Below, piece after piece: positions 1-7,738 of a stretch of 42,068 nucleotides of DNA (position 1 is its first letter; each line of letters begins with the position of its first letter). The notes below the pieces were generated by a model. The model searched no databases. It was not told where the DNA came from and saw only the letters and a list, made by a program, of their open reading frames with translations. Source of the DNA: an uncultured Clostridia bacterium (GTDB lineage Bacteria; Bacillota; Clostridia; TANB77; CAG-508); the NCBI GenBank assembly GCA_947628775.1, contig CANRBI010000006.1, positions 1 through 42,068 on the forward strand. Reading direction: 5' to 3'. Both the position numbers and the translations under genes were made by a program.

Positions 1-386
1 ATTTTTCCTGTTTCTCCATCTACTATGTATTCATTTTTTTCTGTTTCTACTACTATTTCTCCTTTTTCGTTGTCATGGGTTTTTGGGTCTATTGATGGTA
101 TGTCTTTTACTTTTTCTTTGAATACTTCTGGGTCGAATTTTCCTTCTTGTGCGAATACGTCATATATTTCCATTTGTACTTGTTCTCGTTCTTGCGCTCT
201 TTCTGTTTCTTCTTTTGCTTGTATTGCTTTTTTTATTATTCCATTTTCTCCTGTTAGTACATTTAGGGTTATTCCTGCCAATATTAATATTACTATTACT
301 GTTATTACTAGTGCAATTAGGGTAATAGCTGATTCTTGGTTTTTTTGTGGGTTATAACTATTAGTTAGGCTTTTATTATTTTTCAT
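1..386 (-). CDS. Pilin-like / type II secretion pseudopilin-like protein, truncated by window edge
   Basis: Reverse frame opens with ATG at 386 after GGAGGAAG RBS; translation MKNNKSLTNSYNPQKNQESAITLIALVITVIVILILAGITLNVLTGENGIIKKA... resembles the prepilin-type N-terminal hydrophobic segment; no stop before position 1, so absent from the ORF track. Confidence 0.8.
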   Translation of the reverse strand, partial: MKNNKSLTNSYNPQKNQESAITLIALVITVIVILILAGITLNVLTGENGIIKKAIQAKEETERAQEREQVQMEIYDVFAQEGKFDPEVFKEKVKDIPSIDPKTHDNEKGEIVVETEKNEYIVDGETGK

Positions 387-544
387 CTTCTTCCTCCTAC
401 ATGATATATTATGTATCATATTTCAAATATAACATATATGTTTTTGTTTTTCAATGGTTTTTTCTTGCAGTTTTTGTGATAGTTTGTTTTTTAATTTGTG
501 TTTTGCCTTAAATATGGCTGTTTGTTTGGTTTATTAAGTTTTTA

Positions 545-596
545 TTACATTTTTGTTACATTATTATTACACTTTTTATGTTGTATAAAAGTGTAA
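545..596. repeat. Three TTACA direct repeats at 11-bp period plus perfect 10-bp inverted repeat (TTACACTTTT-N10-AAAAGTGTAA)
   Basis: TTACAT 545, TTACAT 556, TTACAC 567; inverted arm AAAAGTGTAA 587-596. Confidence 0.6.
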
Positions 597-678
597 GTTT
601 GTGTTTTGTTTGTTGTTTTTATTTAAATTTTTTGGGGTGTTTTATTAACTTTTTTGTGGTAGTTTGAATATATTAAGA

Positions 679-742
679 TTAATTATGGTTCCATTAAACC
701 AATATAATTAATGGAGAAAGGTAAGTATAATTTTTATTATAC
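679..742 (+). promoter_or_regulatory. asnB 5' leader with two hairpins
   Basis: TTAATTATGGTT-ccatta-AACC(aat)ATAATTAA at 679-711 and GTATAAT-tttt-ATTATAC at 725-742, just before the GAGG RBS. Confidence 0.5.
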
Positions 743-751
743 GAGGTAGTT

Positions 752-2608
752 ATGTGCGGTTTTGTTGGTTTTACAAATTTTAAAAAAGATTTTAGTTGTA
801 CAAATGATACTTTGAGTTTGCTTAAAAATATGAATTCTACTTTGGCAAAAAGGGGTCCTGATGAGGAAGGCTATTACATAGATAATCATACTTGTATGGC
901 TCATAAACGTCTTATTGTTATTGATCCTAGTAATGGTGGGCAGCCTATGATTGAAAAATATAGTTATGGTGATTATGTTATTGTGTATAATGGGCAGATT
1001 TATAATACTGATGAACTTAGGAATGTCTTAGTTGAAAATGGTTTTACTTTTAAGGGACATTGTGATACTGAGGTTTTGCTTAAAAGCTATATTTTTTATG
1101 GTAATGATGTTGTGAAACATTTGAATGGTATTTTTGGGTTTGCTATTTGGAATCAGAAGAATAATGAACTTTTTTTGGCTCGTGATCATTTTGGGGTTAA
1201 GCCTTTGTTTTATACTTTGATTAATAATACTATTGTTTTTGCTTCTGAAATTAAGGCTATTTTTGCTTATCCGGGTGTTGAAAAGATTTTGGATTCTGAG
1301 GGTATTTCGGAACTTTTTGGTATTGGTCCTAGTCATACTCCTGGTACTACTATTTTTAAAAATATTTATGAGTTAAAACCTGCTCATTTTGCTGTTTTTA
1401 ATGAATCTGGCTTACATGTTGAGAGGTATTGGAAGTTTGTTTCTAAACCTCATTCTGATGATTTAAGTGTAACTTGTGAGAAGGTTAAGTTTTTGTTAAA
1501 TGATGCTATTACTAAACAGCTGGTTTCTGATGTTCCTATTTGTACTTTTCTTTCTGGTGGGTTAGATTCTAGTATTATTACAAAATTTGCTGCTGATTAT
1601 TGTGAAAAGAAAAATTTGCCTCCTTTGGATACTTATTCTATTGATTATGTGGATAATGATATTAATTTTGTTAAAAGTGATTTTCAGCCAAATTCTGATA
1701 ATTATTATATAAATCTTATGAATGAAAATTTACACACTAATCATCATTCTATAGTTATTGATACTCCTGAGCTTGCTTCTTATTTAGAGGATGCTATGAT
1801 TGCTCGTGATATGCCTGGTATGGCTGATATTGATTCTTCTTTGCTTTTGTTTTGTAAATATGTGAAAAAGGATATGACTGTTAGTTTGACTGGTGAGTGT
1901 GCTGATGAGATTTTTGGTGGTTATCCTTGGTTCTTTAGAGAAGATGCGCTAAATAGTAATACTTTCCCTTGGTCTATTGCTTTGAATGAAAGACAGGAGT
2001 TGTTAAATGAGAGTATTGGTAGTAAGGTTAATTTGAAACAGTATATTGATTATAGGTATAATCAGAGTTTAGATGAGGTTGATATTTTGGATTCTGATTC
2101 TGATGAAACGGCTGAGAAAAGGAAAATTTCTTATTTGACTCTTAATTGGTTTATGCAGACTCTTCTTGATAGGTCTGATAGAATGGCTATGTATAATGGG
2201 TTTGAGTTGCGTGTTCCGTTTTGTGATTATAGGTTAGCTGAGTATGTTTGGAATATTCCTTGGGAAATGAAGGCTTTGAATGGTCGTGAGAAGGGATTGC
2301 TTAGATATATTTGTAGTGATTTCTTGCCTGAGGAGATTGTGTATAGGAAAAAGTCTCCTTATCCTAAGACTCATAATCCTAGTTATTTGAAGGCTGTTAA
2401 GGGTATGCTTAGTAAAATTATGGAGGATAAAAATGCTCCTATTAATGATTTGCTTAATAGGAAGTATATTTTGGAAATTTTGGAGACTGAGGGTAAGGCG
2501 TTTTCTAGACCTTGGTTTGGACAGTTGATGACTGGTCCTCAGCTTATGGCTTATCTTTGTCAGGTTAATATGTGGCTTGAGAGGTATCAGCCTAAGATTG
2601 AATTATAG
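752..2608 (+). CDS. asnB: Asparagine synthetase (glutamine-hydrolysing)
   Basis: MCGFVGF N-terminal nucleophile Cys, RGPDEEG, LSGGLDSS PP-loop, CADEIFGGYPW; 618 aa. Confidence 0.97.
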   Translation: MCGFVGFTNFKKDFSCTNDTLSLLKNMNSTLAKRGPDEEGYYIDNHTCMAHKRLIVIDPSNGGQPMIEKYSYGDYVIVYNGQIYNTDELRNVLVENGFTFKGHCDTEVLLKSYIFYGNDVVKHLNGIFGFAIWNQKNNELFLARDHFGVKPLFYTLINNTIVFASEIKAIFAYPGVEKILDSEGISELFGIGPSHTPGTTIFKNIYELKPAHFAVFNESGLHVERYWKFVSKPHSDDLSVTCEKVKFLLNDAITKQLVSDVPICTFLSGGLDSSIITKFAADYCEKKNLPPLDTYSIDYVDNDINFVKSDFQPNSDNYYINLMNENLHTNHHSIVIDTPELASYLEDAMIARDMPGMADIDSSLLLFCKYVKKDMTVSLTGECADEIFGGYPWFFREDALNSNTFPWSIALNERQELLNESIGSKVNLKQYIDYRYNQSLDEVDILDSDSDETAEKRKISYLTLNWFMQTLLDRSDRMAMYNGFELRVPFCDYRLAEYVWNIPWEMKALNGREKGLLRYICSDFLPEEIVYRKKSPYPKTHNPSYLKAVKGMLSKIMEDKNAPINDLLNRKYILEILETEGKAFSRPWFGQLMTGPQLMAYLCQVNMWLERYQPKIEL

Positions 2609-2618
2609 CTTGTATATT

Positions 2619-2656
2619 AAACTTGAGGTGTCTTTTTGGTGCTTCAAGTTTTGTTT
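2619..2656 (+). terminator. Rho-independent terminator after asnB
   Basis: AAACTTGAGG...CTTCAAGTTT stem followed by T-rich tract. Confidence 0.75.
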
Positions 2657-2689
2657 TTATTGATTTATTTGTGGGGTTGTTTACAGTTA

Positions 2690-2718
2690 TTTACAATTTG
2701 GGTGTTTTGTGGTATAAT
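2690..2718 (+). promoter_or_regulatory. Sigma-A-type promoter for the 139-aa ORF
   Basis: TTTACA - 17 bp - TATAAT. Confidence 0.7.
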
Positions 2719-2765
2719 TATGTTAGTGGGAATACCCATAAATAATTAAAACGGAGGAACTGTTT

Positions 2766-3185
2766 ATGACAGAAAAATCGAGAAACTACAAAATTCTGGT
2801 AATTTCATCAGTTAGAAATTATCGGGATGAGATCCTCCAGGAGTTTTTACTTCTGGCGGATGAGCTCAAGAGTGAGCTCGTAAGGTTTTGTGAAGCGGGG
2901 ATAGATGCAGAAAAACGCATTACATTCAAAGAGTATGCCCCTGAAAATGCAAAACACAGAGGATACATTGTTGTTGAAGAGGAGAAAACGAAAAATATGG
3001 TTAGCATCATATCAACAATAAATAGATCCAACGGGTGTGCCATCTATAAACGGTTTACTGCCAATCTATCTGGCACAGATTATCTTTTCTTAAACCGTTT
3101 TTCTGCATTTGCAGAATTAGATGAGTTATATACCGTTTTCCGTTATGCTCAGAAGGCTTTAGATCTTTTGAGCTATGAAGAGTAA
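2766..3185 (+). CDS. Hypothetical protein, 139 aa, compositionally atypical
   Basis: Complete ORF with GGAGG RBS, own promoter and strong terminator; higher GC and different codon choice from neighbours, including two in-frame CGG codons (2823, 3051). Confidence 0.8.
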   Translation: MTEKSRNYKILVISSVRNYRDEILQEFLLLADELKSELVRFCEAGIDAEKRITFKEYAPENAKHRGYIVVEEEKTKNMVSIISTINRSNGCAIYKRFTANLSGTDYLFLNRFSAFAELDELYTVFRYAQKALDLLSYEE

Positions 3186-3195
3186 AAACTCCAAT

Positions 3196-3232
3196 ACAAC
3201 CCGAGCATCTTTTTGCTCGGGTTGTGTTTTTT
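3196..3232 (+). terminator. Strong rho-independent terminator
   Basis: 12-bp perfect stem ACAACCCGAGCA/TGCTCGGGTTGT followed by T run. Confidence 0.93.
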
Positions 3233-3250
3233 TATTTTTCAGTTTGAGGA

Positions 3251-4453
3251 TTAAAAATTATCATTTAATAAAAAATCAAATATATTAATATGTTGAATTC
3301 CATCTTTTGAGTAATCTTCATCATCCAAAGATATAATGTATTTTGGATATGAATCATTTATTCCTTTATATGCTCCAAATTCTCTTTGTTTGGTTTCTTC
3401 TGAAGCTAATTTATAGCAAACTTGTATATATTTAAAATCTTTATTTTTAGTTGCTACAAAATCTACTTCTCCTTTTTTTGTTTTTCCTATATATACTTCA
3501 TATCCTTTAGCAAGTAAATCACTATAAACTATACTTTCTAATGCCATAGAATAGTTTATTTCTTTACTATTTGTTTTTATTTTTTTTACTCCTAAATCAG
3601 AAACATAATATTTGTTTAGTGTTTTTAAAATACTTTTGCCTTGAATATCATATCTATAAACTTTATTCATAATAAAAGTTGAGCATAAAGCTTCTAAATA
3701 GTTATATAATGTATCTGTCGCTATTTCGTGATGTTCATTTTTTAGGTATTTTAAGATGTTATTTGCTGAAAATTCTTTTCCTTCTGTTTCTAAAACATAT
3801 TGCAAAATTTTGTTAAATGAAGTAATGTCTTTTATATTTAACCTTTCTACTACATCTTTTAGTAATATTGAATCATAAACATCTGAAATATAATTAAGTT
3901 TCGCTCTTTCATTATCAAAAGAAAATCTTTGTGGTAAGCTTCCCCATTCAAATATATCAAATAATAATTTTTTATAGTCTTTTTCTTTTGTTTTTGTGAG
4001 TTCTATAACTTCTTTAAATGTTAATGGAAAAACTCTAAAACTAACATATCTACCAGATAAATCGGTTGATAATTCTAAAAATGTCATTTTGCTATTGGAA
4101 CCTGTTATAAAAATACTAAATTGATTTGTGATTCTTAAAGAGTTTATCCCTTTTTCAAAATCTTCGACTTTTTGTACTTCATCAAGAAAAACATAATATT
4201 TATTTTTATCTTTTACTAGACTTTTTATGTAATCATTCAAATCTTTTGCGTTTTTAATAAAGCTATAATCTAATGATTCAAAATTAATATAAATTATATG
4301 CTCATCATCAATATTATTTTTTCTTATTTCGTCCATTATTTGAGTTAAAATGACTGATTTTCCACTTCTTCTTAAGCCATATATTATTTTTATTAAAGAT
4401 GTCTCATCATAAAAGTCTCTTATTTCTTTTAGATATTTTTCTCTAATTAACAT
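3251..4453 (-). CDS. AAA-type ATPase with DUF4143-like C-terminal region
   Basis: Walker A GLRRSGKSV, YVFLDEVQ Walker B, TGSNS; C-terminal nuclease-like 'GEVDFVATKN'. ATG at 4453 preferred over GTG at 4465 because GAGGTGAG is the likely RBS. Confidence 0.88.
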   Translation of the reverse strand: MLIREKYLKEIRDFYDETSLIKIIYGLRRSGKSVILTQIMDEIRKNNIDDEHIIYINFESLDYSFIKNAKDLNDYIKSLVKDKNKYYVFLDEVQKVEDFEKGINSLRITNQFSIFITGSNSKMTFLELSTDLSGRYVSFRVFPLTFKEVIELTKTKEKDYKKLLFDIFEWGSLPQRFSFDNERAKLNYISDVYDSILLKDVVERLNIKDITSFNKILQYVLETEGKEFSANNILKYLKNEHHEIATDTLYNYLEALCSTFIMNKVYRYDIQGKSILKTLNKYYVSDLGVKKIKTNSKEINYSMALESIVYSDLLAKGYEVYIGKTKKGEVDFVATKNKDFKYIQVCYKLASEETKQREFGAYKGINDSYPKYIISLDDEDYSKDGIQHINIFDFLLNDNF

Positions 4454-4474
4454 TGTACATCTCACCTCAAATAT

Positions 4475-4503
4475 ATTTTAACATTAATTTTTAAATTTGT
4501 AAA
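4475..4503 (-). promoter_or_regulatory. Promoter of DUF4143-like ATPase gene
   Basis: Minus strand TTTACA - 17 bp - TAAAAT with TGT extended -10. Confidence 0.65.
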
Positions 4504-4570
4504 GTTATTTTGATGTATTGGAATAACTTTTTGTTTTTGAGACTTATTTTGATATAGTGGAATAACTTTT
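4503..4570. repeat. Two direct copies of a 29-bp palindromic element
   Basis: agttattttgatgtattggaataactttt (4503-4531) and acttattttgatatagtggaataactttt (4542-4570); 39-bp spacing; first copy overlaps the ATPase -35 box. Confidence 0.75.
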
Positions 4571-4586
4571 ACTAAATTATTTCAAA

Positions 4587-5276
4587 TTATCTTTTTTTAT
4601 TTACTTCAATACATTTTTCAGGAGGCTCTTTAAAACTTAAATACCAATTTATTCCATTCCTGTTTTTATCTATTTCTGCGTTTCTCGCAATTAAAGCTTC
4701 AAAAGTTTGAGGAGAAGGAACAATAACAGGCTGATTAGGTAGCCAATTAGCAGCAGTAGATCCATTAGCACAATCAGCCATTTGCAAAGCCTGCACAATT
4801 CTAATTATCTCAGGTATAAATCTACCAATATTCAATGGATATACAAGAATAGTTCTAACAATACCATTATCATCAATAACAAAAACATTTCTAACAGTTT
4901 CAGTACTACTAACATCACTAGAAATCATACCATATTTTCTGGCAATTTCGCCGCTTCTATCTGCGATAATTGGAAAAGAAACCCTAATACCAGTTTTACG
5001 ATAAATATCATAAACCCAAGCTAAATGTGAACTATTACTATCAATACTCAAACCTAATAGCTCTGTATTAAGATTCTTAAAATATGTATGAGCCCTAGTA
5101 AAGGCAATAATTTCAGTTGTACAAACAGGAGTAAAGTCTCCGGGATGTGAAAATAGAATAAGCCATTTACCTTTATAATCAGATAAACTTACATTTCCAA
5201 AAGTACTAATACCACTAAAATCAGGTGCCTTTTGCCCAAGTTTTACATTACCATTCATCATCAATTCATAATCCAT
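4587..5276 (-). CDS. Peroxiredoxin (AhpC/TSA, Prx6-like)
   Basis: GQKAPDFSGIS, HPGDFTPVCTTE active-site motif, C-terminal WLPNQPVIVPSP; 229 aa. Confidence 0.93.
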   Translation of the reverse strand: MDYELMMNGNVKLGQKAPDFSGISTFGNVSLSDYKGKWLILFSHPGDFTPVCTTEIIAFTRAHTYFKNLNTELLGLSIDSNSSHLAWVYDIYRKTGIRVSFPIIADRSGEIARKYGMISSDVSSTETVRNVFVIDDNGIVRTILVYPLNIGRFIPEIIRIVQALQMADCANGSTAANWLPNQPVIVPSPQTFEALIARNAEIDKNRNGINWYLSFKEPPEKCIEVNKKR

Positions 5277-5417
5277 ACAAATACTCCTAACCCGATAAAA
5301 GTTTCAACTTAACTAATTATCGTTAAAAATCTATAAATAAAAGTTGTAAATAAAATTTATTATTATAAATATAATATGAACAAATATAATATAAGTTACT
5401 TTTTTTATATTTTTTCA

Positions 5418-6347
5418 TTAAAGTTTTAACAATTTTTTATAATTTTTAGGAAATCCCATTTTATATAAAACATTATCAATCGATATTGTTTTTAGTTCTT
5501 TTTCTAATGTATTAATACTTTCTATTAATTCAGTATAAAATACTCTGAATTGTTTCTCTTCTAATAACATTTTCAAAACAATCACAATTGAAAATAAATC
5601 TCTTGTAGCATAAATTATTTTCAATTTGTCATTTATTAATTTCATTTTTCTATGATACTCAGTAATACCTATTCTTTTAGTTAATATAATATCATATAGT
5701 TTTTCATCATGAGCACATATATTTCGTACATTACCTAAATTCATTAAATATGTTTTTAAAGTTTCACTTCTAATATTGAACTTTTTAGCTATACTATTTT
5801 GTTCTTTTTGCTTCATAAAGCTATAAAATTTTGAAACTTTTCCAAAAGATAATATTCTTATTAATACCCATAAAGGTATATAACTATATTTGTCTAAATA
5901 ATGTACAACCATTTTATTTGAATTTTTGTATTGATGGGAAATTTCAAGACTAATATCATTTAAAAACTTATTAATTAAGTCTTTGTTTTTACTGATATTA
6001 TTAAAATTTTCTGGAATTAAATAATTTTTATGACCATAATTTTTTGAAAATTCATATGCTATATAAGTATCAATTTTTCTTTCAATTAACAAAATATATT
6101 CTAAAAATATAATTCTTATTTTTCTGTCAAATTCATATAAACTATAAATTTCTTCTAAAGTTGTTCCGTTATGAAATATTTCTGTTTTACTGTTTTTATC
6201 CAAAAATAAATCTTTATAACCATTTATCAAATAATAATAATTATTATTTAATAATATTTCTCTTGCAATTTCTTTGTCTTCAATGTGTAAATTTCTACTT
6301 TGTAATACTTCTATTTGTTCATCTATTGTTTTAAATGTTTTTTCCAA
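5418..6347 (-). CDS. Abi_2/AbiD-AbiF family HEPN-domain protein
   Basis: N-terminal KTIDEQIEVLQSRNLHIEDKEIAREILLNNNYYYLINGYKDLF typical of Abi_2; HEPN RNxxxH motif in 'NVRNICAHDEKLYD'; TTG start with AGGAGG RBS. Confidence 0.87.
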   Translation of the reverse strand: MEKTFKTIDEQIEVLQSRNLHIEDKEIAREILLNNNYYYLINGYKDLFLDKNSKTEIFHNGTTLEEIYSLYEFDRKIRIIFLEYILLIERKIDTYIAYEFSKNYGHKNYLIPENFNNISKNKDLINKFLNDISLEISHQYKNSNKMVVHYLDKYSYIPLWVLIRILSFGKVSKFYSFMKQKEQNSIAKKFNIRSETLKTYLMNLGNVRNICAHDEKLYDIILTKRIGITEYHRKMKLINDKLKIIYATRDLFSIVIVLKMLLEEKQFRVFYTELIESINTLEKELKTISIDNVLYKMGFPKNYKKLLKL

Positions 6348-6369
6348 TATTTACCTCCTATATGATAAG

Positions 6370-6453
6370 AAAAGACCTCGGACCCTTAGGCTACCCGAGG
6401 TACGATCCATTTCCGACTTCAGTCCCGTAGGTTTTCTGAAGTACTGATCTACT
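6370..6453 (-). ncRNA. Putative abiF-associated small RNA: two tandem 41-42 nt hairpin units
   Basis: Hairpin 1 stem 6416-6422/6436-6442 (ACTTCAG/CTGAAGT), hairpin 2 stem 6375-6381/6395-6401 (ACCTCGG/CCGAGGT); both 7-bp stem and 13-nt loop with CCTAMGGG; second followed by TCTTTTCTT on the minus strand. Confidence 0.72.
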
Positions 6454-6459
6454 ATAGAT

Positions 6460-6489
6460 AGTATAACATTTTAACCTTGAGTTTGTCAA
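6460..6489 (-). promoter_or_regulatory. Promoter for abiF-associated RNA
   Basis: Minus strand TTGACA - 18 bp - TATACT with TGT extended -10. Confidence 0.75.
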
Positions 6490-6573
6490 GTAAAATGTTA
6501 AATTTATCTATTAATATTATTATATTTTTATTTATAAAATTTATACTATACATAGTAAATTTAAAAAAATGTA

Positions 6574-6602
6574 TTGATTTTTTTGTATTAGTATGATAGA
6601 AT
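6574..6602 (+). promoter_or_regulatory. Divergent plus-strand promoter
   Basis: TTGATT - 17 bp - TAGAAT with TGA extended -10. Confidence 0.5.
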
Positions 6603-6608
6603 ATTATA

Positions 6609-6756
6609 TGGTTTTAATTATAACTATATCAAAGTATATTTGATAATTAACTAGGTTCGGAGATTTAATTTTGAAACTTTACGAGCGTTTCTATATTGTT
6701 CTATCTCCTAACTAATGGAAAGAGGGTTCTTTTGGGAGCCCTCTTTCCTATTTTTT
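6609..6756 (+). ncRNA. Candidate plus-strand small structured RNA
   Basis: Between the promoter at 6574-6602 and the terminator at 6717-6756; internal GGTTcGGAGAT ... ATCTCCtAACT closing helix and GAAAC...GTTTC hairpin; no convincing ORF. Confidence 0.4.
6717..6756 (+). terminator. Rho-independent terminator (plus-oriented T tract)
   Basis: GGAAAGAGGG-N12-CCCTCTTTCC then TATTTTTTG; T tract only on the plus side. Confidence 0.8.
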
Positions 6757-7725
6757 GAATCGTATGTAACCTAGTATTGGTAGGTGAAATATTATGAATT
6801 CTTTTAGCATTTTTTTGGTTAGGTTTTTGCCGTATAGGTATTTGAAATATGATATGAAGTGTAGGTTTAGGTATTTGGATTTTTTTAGATTTTGGTAGTA
6901 GTTTATTAGTTTGTTTAGATAGTCTTTTTCCGCTTCTTTGTTTGCATATTCTAAACACATTTGTGCTCCTGTTAGATATGCTTTGTTTATTACCTTCTCT
7001 TCTCTGTATTTTAGGTAACTTGAAAATGTATTTCCATTTTCGGTTTTCCATTTGTTTAGGTTTTGGTCTAGACTTCTTCCTCCAAATACATTTGATTGGT
7101 GTAAGCGATAGTCAAATAGTGGCTCTGTTATATAGTCCATTCCGTTGTTTTGGTTGGCTATAAATGCTGCGAGCCAGTCGTGTGCCATAACTGTTTCTTT
7201 GTATGGTAACATTTTGTCTCTGATTTTTTTTGTAAATAGTTGTGAACAGCCTATTCCTATACATCTTGAAATTGCTAGGTGACTTTTTGTTTTTATTAAA
7301 GGAACATTTTTGTATTTAAAGTAGTTATTGTTTATTATGTTGTCATTTTCGTCTATTTGTTTGCAGTTGCAGTATACTAAATCAACTTTTGAAGATTTTA
7401 GTAGTTCTAGGCTCTTTTGGATTTTTGTAGGATACCATATATCATCATGATCACTAAAACAGATATATTCTGCATTTGATTTTTCTAGTAAAAAGCCGAA
7501 GTTTTTGGTATATCCTAGGTTTTGGTCTTGATAATATATGGTTATTCTATTGTCTTTTGCTTTGTATTCCTCTAGTAATGCTTTTAGGTCTTCATCTTGT
7601 GAATTGTCATCACTGATGTATAGATGAATGTTTGTGTGTGTTTGGTTTAATATGCTGTCTATTTGCTTTTTTAAATATATTAAATTAGATTTATATGTTG
7701 CTAGTAATACATCTACTTTTTCCAT
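6748..7725 (-). CDS. Family 2 glycosyltransferase (rhamnosyltransferase-like)
   Basis: VDVLLATYKSNLIYLKKQIDSILNQTHTNI, SDDNSQD, DHDDIWYPTK; paralogue of the gene at 39289-40281. Confidence 0.92.
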   Translation of the reverse strand: MEKVDVLLATYKSNLIYLKKQIDSILNQTHTNIHLYISDDNSQDEDLKALLEEYKAKDNRITIYYQDQNLGYTKNFGFLLEKSNAEYICFSDHDDIWYPTKIQKSLELLKSSKVDLVYCNCKQIDENDNIINNNYFKYKNVPLIKTKSHLAISRCIGIGCSQLFTKKIRDKMLPYKETVMAHDWLAAFIANQNNGMDYITEPLFDYRLHQSNVFGGRSLDQNLNKWKTENGNTFSSYLKYREEKVINKAYLTGAQMCLEYANKEAEKDYLNKLINYYQNLKKSKYLNLHFISYFKYLYGKNLTKKMLKEFIIFHLPILGYIRFKK

Positions 7726-7738
7726 TTTTACCTCTTTT

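Noticed and set aside
25-357. 110-aa plus ORF at window start
   Set aside because: Reverse strand encodes a pilin-like protein with RBS and start at 386; the plus ORF is its mirror.
679-742. T-box riboswitch upstream of asnB
   Set aside because: No T-box antiterminator consensus or specifier arrangement recognised in the leader.
5418-6460. CRISPR array / Cas13 locus next to the HEPN protein
   Set aside because: Only two diverged hairpin units with no spacers, and a short single-HEPN protein; best read as AbiF-type RNA, not CRISPR.
6748-6756. Terminator of the minus-strand GT2 gene
   Set aside because: The hairpin 6717-6748 abuts the GT2 stop but has a T tract only on the plus side, so assignment to the plus transcript is preferred; dual use cannot be excluded.
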